Assembly: GCA_037976565.1 (NCBI GenBank)
Contig: CP137683.1
Location: 12,788,199-12,852,198, forward strand
Direction of reading: 5' to 3'
Source of the DNA: Mesocentrotus franciscanus
Lineage: Eukaryota; Echinodermata; Echinoidea; Camarodonta; Strongylocentrotidae
DNA: 64,000 bases
Shown: in pieces, positions 1-10,189 of the stretch
How the letters are laid out: each line of letters starts with the position of its first letter
Numbering within the stretch: position 1 is the stretch's first letter
Made by a program: the position numbers and the translations under genes
Notes under the pieces: model-generated
Seen by the model: only the letters and a program-made list of their open reading frames with translations
Database searches by the model: none
What the model was told of the DNA's origin: nothing

Positions 1-684
1 GGATAATTTGATTGATACCAGAGAGCCAGTGAGCCAGAAGGACATTAAATATGCATACAAATACATACATATATGAAATTAATGCAATTCTGGAATTTCA
101 ATATAGATGTGTGTTGTGTTAGGTGTATGTTTTTCCTTGATCTCATTTTCATAATATGATATATTTTTTTGTTTTTGCATTGTAATATATTGTGCAACTT
201 TGACTTTCTTTATTATGTTGTTGCTCCATTTGAAATATTAATCAGGACTATGATGGATGGAAAAAAAACTTTGCTGATCATGTTTTATCCTGTATAATTA
301 AGTTTCAATAAATAAGTAAATAATTAAATCTGAAGAACAAAAATAAAGACAATATCTTGATGAAACATAATGAGATTTTGCAGTTGAAAAGAGACATTTT
401 TCATTTCTAAATCTACACTCCAAGGTACCAGATACAAAATACAAATGTCTCACTAAATTTGATTACAGATATTTTGGATCGAGATCAAACAATATGAACA
501 TGATGCACTTATCATCATTAAAATATCTTGCAAATATCGATACCTATTCTCTGTGATCTAAAATACAGGACGAAATAATTGAAAATAATCTTTTTTTCTG
601 AAAAATATTTTAAAGAAAGTAGAACAAGAGAGGGATTTTCATGGGCACATGTTTCAAATGTTTCAAATGATATTAAAGACGATC
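1..684. other. AT-rich upstream intron or flank, no gene seen
   Basis: The stretch is AT-rich, without long reading frames, clear splice-flanked exons or recognisable repeats. It is probably intron of the gene whose exons start at 12169, or sequence upstream of it. Confidence 0.5.
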
Positions 685-686
685 TA

Positions 687-838
687 CAGTCAAACCTGCA
701 TTAGTGATCAGCTGTCTACAAATACCACATTTTTCCCCTTGAAAATGGTTTCTCATTGAAACATGTACTAAAGGAACCTGTCTACAAAGACCACTTTTTG
801 TGTTTCCCTTGGTCAGTTGCTATAGACAGGTTTGACTG
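687..838. mobile_element. Mariner-like MITE with CAGTCAAACCTG inverted ends and TA flanks
   Basis: The left end reads TA|CAGTCAAACCTG and the right end CAGGTTTGACTG|TA, giving terminal inverted repeats with TA target duplications as in Tc1/mariner. The interior is built from variants of the phrase TACAAAGACCACTTTT, as in the copy at 30522-30695. There is no transposase, so it is non-autonomous. Confidence 0.7.
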
Positions 839-840
839 TA

Positions 841-1530
841 TATTGGAAGTTTTTTCTCTTGAAAAGGGCACTCTAGTACATCTCACAAGGGCCCCAAAAG
901 ACAGATCTTTCTAATGATTCTGTAGACCTTCCTGACACCTGAAATGCTATTCATTCATTATGCCTCTGTCTTGCATTTGATGGGATGTGTAAATCACCGC
1001 GAACGAAAAGTACATGATGCTGCCAGGAGCAGGAAGCTCAGAGCAGCGCAACCGCATTGATTGCATTTCCGTTGAGGCCCGACTTTGTAACTTGGGAAGG
1101 AAGAGAAAAGAAACGTCCTTGCCACTGATCTTCGATCTCGGGGGGGGGGGGGGGAGGGGATCAAGGGAAGGGAATGCTTCTCATCTGGTATGTGCTGGAA
1201 ATTGGGTTGGGGAGGGGGGGGGGATTAAGGCTGCTTATCTGGTATCTGCTGGAAATTGGACATTAGCTGTTTTTCTCTATATAGGGTTAAGAGAAATTAT
1301 GATTTCAATATTTTGTTTTGCCAATTTGTTGAAGATGAGAGATAGAAGAAAAGAGAAAAGGAAAATTTAGACAGAGATAGGAAGAATGAGAGAGTGTCAT
1401 ATAAGGAAAAATAGACAAAAGGAGAGAGATAGAGAGAGAGATCGATGGAGAGATGGAGAGGGGTCTCGGAAGGGAGAAAGAGCGTGAGAGAGAGTGATTG
1501 AGTGAACGAAATTCCAAACTTTCTAAAAAT
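841..1530. repeat. Intronic spacer with poly-G runs and a GA-rich microsatellite
   Basis: Poly-G tracts occur near 1140-1155 and 1210-1222. A near-duplicate phrase (CTGGTATSTGCTGGAAATTGG, S = C or G) lies on both sides of them, and a purine GAGA-type tract runs from about 1370 to 1495. The small reading frames here are low complexity and not credible. Confidence 0.55.
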
Positions 1531-1534
1531 ATAT

Positions 1535-1640
1535 CTTAGAAGGGCAACTCAATTAGTCTTGTGCACCTCTTATTGGAAAAAATATAATGGCATATTACAT
1601 CATCCAGACATGATTTGTATTGGCAATATAATTGTCTAGG
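1535..1640 (+). repeat. Copy of a ~100-bp dispersed repeat ending TATTGGCAATA
   Basis: A degenerate copy of a family also seen at 2893-2994, 24955-25052 and 40281-40378, and inverted at 51727-51809. Shared landmarks are GGGCAAYTCAATAG, TTGTGCAT, TTACATCATCC and ATTGGCAATA. Confidence 0.45.
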
Positions 1641-1909
1641 GTATTATAATTGCCATCAAGTTATTTTTTAGATAGTCCTTGTAAACACGTTGATAAGAGT
1701 TACTTGCCACTGTAAATACATTGGGTAGGTTAGCAAAATGTAGTGCACAAAAAGATGCGTCCGCAAAGCAAAAGGCATAACAGTTATTTATATTTGCTCA
1801 TTACCACTTATTTTTTAAACATATCTGAAAGTAAGTTTAAGTAAAATTAAGCCTAAAAAAGTAGTACATGTATTTACCAGCTCAGTTTTTGAACAATAAG
1901 GGTCTAACT

Positions 1910-1985
1910 CTGTGTGAAATTTATTTTTAAAAAATTTAAAAATAAAAAATAAAATTTATAATTAAAAAAAAATATCATGGTATAT
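1910..1985. repeat. A/T-only low-complexity tract
   Basis: Runs of A and T with an almost complete lack of G and C, within intron. Confidence 0.6.
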
Positions 1986-2009
1986 TTAGTTTTCACCACA
2001 AAGGATGTT

Positions 2010-2870
2010 CACTAATGCCCTTCTGGCTCCCAACTTAGAATGTACCTAGGATTCATATTTGATCTGTTCAGAGCCAGAACAAGGAGTCATGGCCCTTTTG
2101 GCGCTTAACAACTGTACCAAGATTGATATTGTCTTTTAGAGCCAGAAGGGCGTTAATTCATGTCCTTTAACACCCTTTTGACTCTAAACAAACAATATGT
2201 GATTTGTGTAACGAAGTGACCCATCATTCGTTTGCATGCATAGCAGTGTCCAGCAAGCAGAATGTGTAGATTTATCATGTACTGAGTGTGAAAAGGACGT
2301 CAACTCTTGATACAGTGATGTGACTTGTTGCCCTTCTAGCTCTAAATATACCTAGAATTCATATTTGTTTTATATAATGAAGTGACCTGTATATATCTTG
2401 TTTCTACGAATAGCAGTGTCCAACAATCATCACGAGATCTGGATGTGTAAATATATTGAGTGGTTAGAACCAGAAGTGCTACAGTAATGCGTATACATGT
2501 ACACATATATATGTCTTAATGCCCTTCTGGCTCTCCATGGGCAATGGACTGAGAAGTTATATTTGTTTTGTATTAAATGGCCCATTCAATTGCATGCATA
2601 GCAGTGTCCAGAAACATAGAGATCAGAATGTGTAAACATCACCTGATTGCAGTCAGAAAGGTGATCAGTGATGCGAGTTGATGCCCTTCCAGCGATCAGA
2701 AAATGATATACGTGTACTTGGAAATTATATTTATTTTGTTTAATGAAGTGACCCATTTGTTCGCATGTATTGCAGTGTCCAGAAACGTAGAGATCAGAAA
2801 GTGCAAACACATCATATGCGAAGAGCCAGGAGGGCGTCAACTCGGGATAAAGTACTGCGGACAAGATCGG
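2010..2870. repeat. Tandem array of ~170-190-bp monomers, each carrying hairpin-family arms
   Basis: The landmark AGTGACCCATTYGTTCGCAT followed by TAGCAGTGTCCAG recurs near 2216, 2384, 2575 and 2746, giving spacings of about 166-192 bp. Between landmarks, arms of the dispersed palindrome (GCCCTTCTGGCTC or GAGCCAGAAGGGCG) recur near 2020, 2138, 2330, 2520, 2685 and 2825. The monomers are diverged. Short reading frames here are by-products of the repeats. Confidence 0.7.
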
Positions 2871-2892
2871 GAAGACTTTTCAAAAAAATCAT

Positions 2893-2994
2893 CCAAGGTT
2901 GATTTCGATAGCCTTGTGCATTGCCTTTTGAAATGTGCATACATGACATTGACATATTATATAATCCGAACAGAATTTCTATCGCCAATTTCTT
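2893..2994 (+). repeat. Dispersed ~100-bp repeat copy
   Basis: It contains GATAGCCTTGTGCATTGCC, TTTTGAAATGTGCATACATG and ATAATCCGAACAGAATTTC, matching 40281-40378 closely by eye, and ends near ATCGCCAATTTC. Confidence 0.6.
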
Positions 2995-2999
2995 AAATA

Positions 3000-3746
3000 C
3001 GGAGTGACATTTCCCTTAAGTCAGTCGATTTCTTGAAAGTCTGGGCAATCATGGTTGTGAGCCCTTCTGGCTCTCTGCAGATCACAAGTGTCTGTAGCAA
3101 TGGAGTTCTCCTAGCCGCCTCATCTGAGTGTGGTTGTTTGTTAATGCCTAGGACCTATTGACATTTTAGACTGACTTGTTACTTCATTCTTCCCTTGAGA
3201 TCTTTGATGGAATCCATGAATTCAAGGAGTCAAAGAAAGAGTATCAAGAAACCCTCCTTCAGACTACCAAAATTCATAATATGAACGCTGTATTATTAAA
3301 GAACAAAATGTTTGTTTGAGCATCATTCCGAACAAAAATTAGATAAAGAATCAAGGTCCCAATCACAAAATTTGTAGCTAGACTTGTAGGTTTAAGTAAT
3401 TATTTTTAGTCTAGATGTTGTATAATGAAACAGGGTATTGATAATAAATAAAATGGTTTAGCATCATTTTAGACCGAAAATTAGATGAAGAATCAAAGTT
3501 CCATGCTAGTCCGAACGTCATATTGTATGAAAATCGTAACACTGGGCTGGGCTTATCGCGAGCATGCACCAGGGATTGGCCAGCCAGCTGCCATGTCAAC
3601 TGACCTCTTCAAAGCTAGTTTCTTTATATGATGTTGTTATCCAGTCTCTATGCCCCTTTTGCAATAAGATGATTCCTTATACATGCATGACGTTTCTTTA
3701 AACGTTTTTTGTATAAATTTCCAAGAGTCTGAATGAGCTAGAAGAG
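3000..3746. other. Intronic spacer with a diverged tandem pair
   Basis: A hairpin-family arm (GCCCTTCTGGCTCTC) lies near 3060. A phrase around AGCATCATTCCGAACAAAAA at about 3318 recurs, diverged, near 3460, giving a pair spaced about 140 bp. No convincing exon was found. Confidence 0.4.
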
Positions 3747-4015
3747 ATGATGGTGGAATGAATAAAATCAGGCTGGTGCAGGCCAATGGACATCTGATGC
3801 TGTCTAGCTGTGCCACATGTGCAGTGCATTCTTAAACATTGGCAGCTCCAGTGGCGCTGATCTGACACGTGCTGCGGCGACTTTTGATCAGCAGCGACTT
3901 TTGATCCGCCTCTGGGCTTTATTCTGTGAAAGTTAAAGGGTTAGGGTTATGTTTGAGATTGAGAATTCAGTTAGGATTAGCCAGGATTAGCCAGGATTAG
4001 GAAGAGGGTTTTTTA
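3747..4015 (+). repeat. Composite dispersed repeat, copy 1 (left of the CR1-like element)
   Basis: It starts ATGATGGTGGAATGAATAAA, runs through GGACATCTGATGCTGT and GTGCAGTGCATTCTTAAA, and ends in degenerate TTAGGATTAGCCAGG units. The same order of phrases occurs at 5378-5830. Confidence 0.6.
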
Positions 4016-4030
4016 TGTACTGAAAAGAGT

Positions 4031-5345
4031 TTTTTTTTTGTATTGTATTGTATTGTAATGGTTTATTGAGATAAAAATCATCGGACATGCAGCTGAAAGC
4101 TGAAATTGTTCAATTTACAAAGTAAAAAGTACATGGCATAACATTACATTGATAACACATTAAAATATATAGACACTTAACAAGTATTGTGTATATTTAA
4201 ACACGATTTGCAAGTTTCATTGATAATTAAAAATTTACAGATTGATTGCAATAATGCATTGATAATATAAAATTGCCAATACGTTTTACATAAAATAGGA
4301 ATTTGGTAATTTGAAATTTACAGATTGATAGCAATAATGACACGCAGGTTGGATAAAATTTGTATGTTTATAAAGATACAGTACGATAAAAAGATAAAAT
4401 ATTAAAGCTAAGTTTCAATATTGGTTAAACAAGGTGATGTTCCCGAACTGAACGAAATTGGCAAATTAATCTTACATCAGAAAGTAGAAAGTGAAGAAAC
4501 CTTGAATGTATTAAATATAGTGAGGATAAAGATGTAATGTGAACATGCGCAAAGACAAATATCAAGAAGTAAGTAGGCTAATTCACATCGATGAATTATT
4601 TTTTGTTTCTGGTTCTGTTATTATTTAATATTGCACATAGAAGAAGAGATACATAAGTAGCAATCAGTAGATGTAAATGCAGTTGGAAATATAAACAGAG
4701 ACATTGTTTTGTTAATTCGATCTTTGTTAGATTTAGCTCAAAGATTCAAGGAGAATTAAGCAGTCTAACAATAGTGGGTATCGTTGATGAATAATACCGG
4801 GTAGTCCGACAGAGGGGGGTGTTGAGAAGATGTGAAGAGCGTAGGCGACGAGAGGAGATATCACTACGTAAGGGAGGGAGAAGATCCCGGTGCCGGGGAG
4901 ATTTCAACAGGCTACGAGCAAAGGAATCGAGTAGTTGTTCATGCCGCTCCGACATACGGCAGATGGAGAGGTGCTCTAGAGCATGGTCGTAAGAGACGTA
5001 CTGGTCCTTCATAATGATGCTGCAAACACGTTTCTGGATTTTCTCTATGTCATTGTACTGATTTGCAGTGATGCTAGAAGACCAAAGGGGAGATGAATAC
5101 TCCAAAAGAGGACATATATATGATGAATAGATGTTGACTAGGTCACAACTTGGGACAGAAGCCTTGCGAAGACGGCTTATCATAAATACTCTCTTTCCAG
5201 CTCTTGAAACCATATCACCAACTTGTTTGTCCCACTTTTTTAAATACACTCACATACCAAATATTTTTTGTAATGCGCCATTTGTGTGTAGTCCCATAAA
5301 CCCATCTGTGTGCAGTGCTTCCGTTGTTATACAGTGTGTGTGATA
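4031..5345 (-). mobile_element. 5'-truncated CR1/L2-type non-LTR retrotransposon fragment
   Basis: On the minus strand a reverse-transcriptase C-terminal reading frame occupies 5249-4746 and is followed by about 700 bp of 3' UTR. The fragment ends in a short (ATACA)n-type tail at 4056-4031, as CR1/L2-class elements do. The frame includes the motifs ISRLRKASVPSCDLVNIYSS, PLLEYSSPLW and IEKIQKRVCSIIM, which are typical of the region after the polymerase domain. Sequence just upstream of 5249 continues the same protein in another frame (…KKWDKQVG), so a frameshift is present. The endonuclease and polymerase core are absent, so the copy cannot be autonomous. Confidence 0.85.
4746..5249 (-). pseudogene. 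Reverse transcriptase C-terminal fragment (non-LTR ORF2 remnant)
   Basis: An open frame of 167 codons has an incidental Met start inside the protein. It covers the post-polymerase region that in CR1/L2 and jockey-like ORF2 ends with a short Leu/Ser/Arg-rich tail (LLPPLRSDISSRRLRSSHLL). There are no catalytic YADD or FADD motifs, because the fragment begins downstream of them. It lies antisense to the host gene inside an intron. The frame is intact over this stretch, so the insertion may be fairly young. Confidence 0.85.
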
Positions 5346-5374
5346 CGAGAAGAAAAATATAAAGCAGGGAAACA

Positions 5375-5830
5375 GAAAATGATGGTGGAATAACTGAAAC
5401 CAGGCTGGTACTTGCAAACGGACATCTGATGCTGTGTGTGCGACATGTGCTGTGCATTATTAAAAACGTGGCTTCTCCAGAGGGCGATGATCACGAAACT
5501 AGTTTGCAGGCACAAACCTTTGTCAGTCATTGTGCGTAGTAACAGAGTCTGCACTGTTAGACTAGGCTGACAGCATACTCCATAGGCTCTGTACTTAGGC
5601 TGCTCCAGACACAGCCAGAGACTGACAGACCTAGGCTCTGCTCAAGGCTTTTTTAAGGACTTGTGATTAAGTGTAAAATTAGTGTCTGTGCCTGCAAATG
5701 GGTCCAAAACATGCTCTGGCAACCTATGCTTCGGGATTTATTTCATCAAAGATAGGGTTAAGGTTAAGTTTGAGACTGGGATTCATATTAGGATTAGGGT
5801 TAGGAAAAGGGAGTGGTAGTGGAGTGAAAA
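5375..5830 (+). repeat. Composite dispersed repeat, copy 2 (right of the CR1-like element)
   Basis: It matches 3747-4015: ATGATGGTGGAATAACTG, GGACATCTGATGCTGT, ATGTGCTGTGCATTATTAAA, then a longer middle with an internal AGACTGACAGACCTAGGCTC region, and a tail of GGGTTAAGGTTAAG and ATTAGGATTAGGGTTAGG. Confidence 0.6.
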
Positions 5831-5885
5831 GGGTTGCAAGTATGACTAGAAATAGTTCAAAACTTGAGACCAAATTTGATGCCCT

Positions 5886-5963
5886 TGTGTATGTAATAAT
5901 AATAATAATGGTCAATTCTATATTCTTATATAGCGCATACTACATAATTGTCTCTATGCGCTT

Positions 5964-6007
<44 letters not shown>

Positions 6008-6030
6008 GAGAGAAGAGGAAAGACACCTCC
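5886..6030 (-). mobile_element. SINE 3' end (minus) followed by a (GA)n microsatellite
   Basis: AATAATAATAATAATGG, then TATATAGCGCATACTACATA and CTCTATGCGCTTAGA, match the reverse complement of the 3' ends of the (ATT)n-tailed SINEs in this window. A perfect GA run follows at about 5968-6013. Confidence 0.55.
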
Positions 6031-6784
6031 CCAAAAATTGAATTTTCACCGTTTATCAGTTACAATTATCAAATCAATTACCGGTACAAAATTACTCATA
6101 TTTGTGTGTACATGTAGTGTTTTTTGTTCACTCTATGTGACTATCCGCAGGACTGAGTCAGTGTGCTATCATTTTGATCATTCTAAACTTAATAATATAA
6201 TCATTATTATTATGTACTACTTAATCAACCTTTCCCAATATAATCTAGACAGTCCCACCCCCCCCCCCTCCCCGCCCACGCAAAAAAAAAATAGAAACAT
6301 GATATTGTATAAATGACTAGTACTCAGCCTTGGCCTGTCAAATAACGTCAAGGATACCTTCAACTTTAGCATTAAAAAGAGAGGAATACTTTACACCTGT
6401 CTTTGATTAATATCAGAGGTCATTATTTGAGTAGGGTGTTAAAGGTGAAAATAAATCAATGAGTAATGCTTCGAAACAAAAAATGGCAAAAATCAATTCA
6501 TCACTTTCACTTTAGTCAGCTCCAGCTTGGTTATTGATTTTTAAGTCAGTGTTTGAGATATGAATATTTTTATTTGTGGTGTGGTAATGAAAATGTCATA
6601 CTGCTATTTGGAGCTGCATTAACTTACACCGGTACACAGAATTAACGCCCATGCGATCCAAACAGATGATTACTATTTTTTGTTTATTCATGTAGCTACA
6701 CGCATATAGTTCATGTTGTGCAATAGACCTTGGTCTTTAAAATCTGTCAGCAAAAAAATGTATGTGTAATCATGACAATAATAA
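6031..6784. other. Intronic spacer, no gene seen
   Basis: AT-rich sequence with a C-rich tract at about 6255-6280 followed by an A run. No exon or interspersed repeat was recognised. Confidence 0.4.
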
Positions 6785-7096
6785 TGATACCGGTTTCTTA
6801 TATCATGCAGTATTATTATTACTCCCATCACAGGATTCAATTACTATTCTGCACATTACTGTGCACATTCTCCACTCCCTGGGGAGCATTCCAGCCAGTC
6901 GCCCTTTTACGCGCGCACACATGCTAATCCTACCACATTGACTTTCGCAGCCTACCAGGTACCCGTTTGACACCTGGGTAGAGAGAAGCAATGTGAATAA
7001 AATGCCTTGCTCAAGGATATAAGTGCTATGTCGGGGATCGAACCCATGACCTTTGCATTTCCCGGTCAAGTGATTAGACCACTCGTCCACGACAAC
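6785..7096 (-). mobile_element. tRNA-derived SINE, (ATT)n-tailed family
   Basis: Read on the minus strand, the head (GTCTAATCACTTGACCGGG and GGTTCGATCCCCGACA) resembles tRNA A and B boxes. It is followed by a body with CACCTGGGT-type and TGCGCGCGTAAAAG phrases and ends in a TAATAATAC-type tail. The body matches 11476-11650 and partly 24466-24750. Confidence 0.7.
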
Positions 7097-7098
7097 AA

Positions 7099-7310
7099 AG
7101 GCCTGTCTTCATCAGCTCGGTATTTCTGATTCGGGAAATTAGCTTGATCACGAAATAGCGGGCTATTTGCTTGGGAAATCTTCCCAAGATATCTTGGGCT
7201 AGTTTGCAAAATAGCCCGCTATTTTTCCGGTGCGTCTTCACCAGCCCGAAGACTTTCAGAAATAGCGGGCTATTTGGCAAATGCAAACTCGAGCTGAGGA
7301 GGACAGGCCT
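7099..7310. mobile_element. 212-bp inverted-repeat element with AGGCCTGTC ends
   Basis: The left end AGGCCTGTCTTCATCAGC and the inverted right end AGGCCTGTCCTCCTCAGC form terminal inverted repeats. Inside, the phrase AAATAGCGGGCTATTT occurs three times in direct or inverted form (itself a palindrome), so the unit folds on itself. It abuts the SINE at 6785-7096. There is no coding content. Confidence 0.65.
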
Positions 7311-7615
7311 ATAGTGATCAAATGAAAGCTGAGAATTCTCTTCTTTATTTTGTTTGCATCCTGGATTCAATTGGCAATACGATATTTCATCAGTCATATT
7401 CCAGAAAATTATCAGCTTAAAATGTCACTTCCCTCTTACTGGTGAGGTTGACCTATAGACTACCGATTTCCTCTAATTCCCATAGGCTTAATACATGAAC
7501 CACCCAGTTCCAGTAGGCAATGGGCTAAGTTGACACAAGTTATTTATTGCAGATTTTTCGAAGCCACATAACACCCACACACTCCTCAGCAGTGAATTCA
7601 GGTATCAGCATTAAT
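7311..7615. other. Intronic spacer, no gene seen
   Basis: A short GGATTCAATTGGCAATACG phrase may be a remnant of the ~100-bp dispersed repeat. Nothing else was recognised. Confidence 0.4.
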
Positions 7616-7725
7616 CTGTTGAGAGCCGGAAGGGCGTAAACTCATATACTTGACACCGATTTAATGCCCTTCTGGCTAAGAACAGACAATATAATCCAAT
7701 GAGAGCCAGAAGGGCATTATCTCTT
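7616..7725 (+). repeat. Hairpin-family copy plus an extra left arm
   Basis: The arms GAGAGCCGGAAGGGCGTAAA and TTTAATGCCCTTCTGGCT flank a loop CATATACTTGACACCG. A second left arm (GAGAGCCAGAAGGGCATTA) follows 10-15 bp after the right arm. Confidence 0.75.
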
Positions 7726-8804
7726 TGTGAAGTGCTATTGATGAACAGCCTTCAGACCCTGGGCAGACTTTATCCTTGAGACATGGTACAAAAGCAATAA
7801 GAGTATTGCTAAAAATTTTATGCATTTTATATGGCATCTGTGAGCGATTTATGGAGGGTTTTATTGATGAGGATGATTTGCTGTGGAATATTTTGCCCTA
7901 AATTTTATTTAGAATTTAACCTTTTAATCATAAATAGGAAGAAAAAAAATGAAATAGAAAGAGGAGGATAATATCAAGATCAGTGGTGTAGAACAAGGGA
8001 TTAAGGAGGCATGTGCCCCCCTATCACATGGCAAAAAAGGAGAATTAAAGAAAAGAGACAGAATGATATGAACGGGTAAAGGGAAGACACCCCCTCCCCC
8101 ATAGTAATCCTAATGCCCCCACCCCTTAATGGCAGGATCAACCCACTGTAGTTTTCAGATGACTTTTACTGATTCAGAAATTCTAATCCCTCCTTGATTA
8201 TTTTGTGCATCACATTGCCATAAGGTGCAGCCATACAGGAATCACTAAACCCAGCAAGGAATTCAAAATTGAAAATTACAATTGTACATGTATTCCGTAA
8301 TTCATATTTTCCATTTTCTGTGATTCACATTGGTAGAACCATTCAGTCAATGCATGCCAAATCAGTTTTCCGGCTTGTATTTATTCTAAGTTTTCATCCT
8401 TCTGACTGTGCTCTTGAGTTCAAAATCAATGATACTTCAGCTGATTCAGTTAGTGTCATATTACATACATGTCAATAAGAAAAGTACAGGTCAACATTTT
8501 ATTGCCTTTTCCCTCATCTTGGTCAAGTACTCGAGCAATATATCTTTCTACATTGAGAATTACTCTTCCTACATAACAAAAATCTCCCAAACGATACATT
8601 GTTCATATTTTTGTAGCTTTGCACTACCTTTTTGTGGCTATTCTCCATTGGGGATAATTGGAAAGTGGGGCGGAAAATGACATTCTTGTAATTGCATTCT
8701 TGCCGAGTTGTGGCTTCGTGACAGAAGGATATGATATTTGAACAGAGCGTACTCTAACCCGAGCGTTTTTCAATCAGAAACCTAACCGGCAGAACATTGC
8801 CTCT
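7726..8804. other. Intronic spacer, no gene seen
   Basis: Unremarkable AT-rich sequence with C-rich patches near 8085-8125. Two overlapping short reading frames between 8269 and 8680 have no recognisable domain and no splice context. Confidence 0.4.
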
Positions 8805-10115
8805 CTCTGGTCTTGTTCACACTGTTACTTTTAGTGTAACCTCACAAAACTAGCTCTTCTATAATATGTTCTCATGCGCCGGTATCACAGCGTACAGATC
8901 TAACATTTGCTTTAATAAAGCCCCTCTAAAGTGTTAGGAGCCCCAAATTCACAAAAATGGATGTCAGCATACCTCTAAAATGTTTGCTTTTATAAGCAAA
9001 TGCTAGATACAGCTATTGAGCTAGGGCACTGTTCATGTTTAAAAGGGGATAATTAGAACTTGCCCTGTTCAGACTTTAAAGTGTAGCCTCACACAATTTC
9101 CTCTCGTACAAAGTATTTTTATTTTCTTAAATTGCCATACATTTGTTTTTAAAAATCACTTGATAGAGTTGGTGAGTAAGGGCTTTGTTCACACATAAAG
9201 ATGAAAATCAGCCTTGTTTAGGGTGCGTTCAAGCGATTTTTTTGAAGCTAGAATCACAAACATGAATCTCACTAATCAAAACGCCGTTAAAAAACACGGT
9301 TACTGCAGGAGATCGTTCAAGCGATTTTCCATCAACGCTGATTCTAGCTCATTTCAAGCCCACCCAGGAAGAATAGGTATAGATAGCGATAATATATATA
9401 TAATAGATAACGATGTCATAGAATCGTGATTGAGATCTCTGTTGAGATCATGATTGAGTTTTGAAACACGTTTATTTTTATGACCGACGAAAAATCGCAT
9501 GAAATCACTTGAACGCAACCGCGTTTTAAACTAAACGTCTTTGACATCCGTGATTCTAGGGTGAAAAAGTGTCAATTGAATGCACCCTTAGACTTGCCTC
9601 AAAAACCGTCTCCCATGGAGTATTCTCTTTTGATTTAGCTGCTATAGCATTCAATATGAACATTGCTTTTAAAACAAATGTTGCATGAAGTCCTAGCCAG
9701 CATCATCTAGGGCACTGTTCACACATAGATATAACAATCAGAAATTCTCTTGCCTCGCTCAGACTTGTACTATAGTGTAACCTCACAAAACCATCTCTCC
9801 CATGCAGTATTCTCATTTGATATGTATAGCATCCAGTGTAAACATTGCTTTTAAAACAAGTGTTTCATGAAGTCCTATCTAACCATATCTACGGCACTGT
9901 TCACACATAGAGACGACAATCAGACACTCTCTTGCCTCGCTCAGACTTAAATTATAGTGTAGCCTCACATTCCATCTCTCATATATGTTACATACTCGTG
10001 TGATATAGCGGCATAGCATAGAGTGTGAACATTGCTTCAACAAATACTAGATGAGTGTTTTGATCTAAGGTACTGTTCACATATGAAGATGACAGTCAGA
10101 ATTTCGTGCAGTATG
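8805..10115 (+). repeat. Diverged satellite, ~185-bp monomers, interrupted by a MITE
   Basis: Monomer landmarks recur: CTAGGGCACTGTTCACACAT, CTTGCCTCGCTCAGACTT, AGTGTAACCTCACAAAACCA, GTATTCTC, and ATTGCTTTTAAAACAA. Monomer starts lie near 9025, 9708, 9890 and 10067, with partial units at 8810 and 9180. The unit spacing in the intact part is about 180 bp. The element at 9221-9587 splits one unit. Confidence 0.75.
9221..9587. mobile_element. 367-bp MITE flanked by TTA duplications
   Basis: The left end GGGTGCGTTCAA and the inverted right end GGGTGCATTCAA are terminal repeats. TTA occurs immediately outside both ends (9218-9220 and 9588-9590). A three-base TWA duplication is characteristic of PIF/Harbinger elements. 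It interrupts a satellite monomer cleanly: GCCTTGTTTA lies before it and GACTTGCCTC resumes after it. The interior repeats the phrase GTTCAAGCGATTTT. A short open frame inside has no transposase similarity. Confidence 0.8.
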
Positions 10116-10189
10116 TGACAGAAGGTCAGGAGCTCAACTTTTTTCACCAATGCTACATGTATGATAAAAAATGCCTGAAATATCTTTGA

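Noticed and set aside
3164..3317. Open frame ending KEYQETLLQTTKIHNMNAV after a TTTTAG acceptor-like site
   Set aside because: No donor with GTAAGT or GTGAGT character and no resemblance to the RESP18 region; probably chance.
4031..5345. Endogenous viral sequence
   Set aside because: The protein motifs are those of a non-LTR retrotransposon; no LTR, gag, protease, integrase or envelope was seen anywhere in the window.
3939..5815. Interstitial telomere repeats (TTAGGG-like)
   Set aside because: Units are irregular (TTAGGATTAGCC, GGGTTAAGG) and part of a dispersed composite repeat, not a run of TTAGGG.
8805..10115. CRISPR-like array
   Set aside because: Eukaryotic context; monomers are ~180 bp and diverged throughout, with no short identical repeats and unique spacers.
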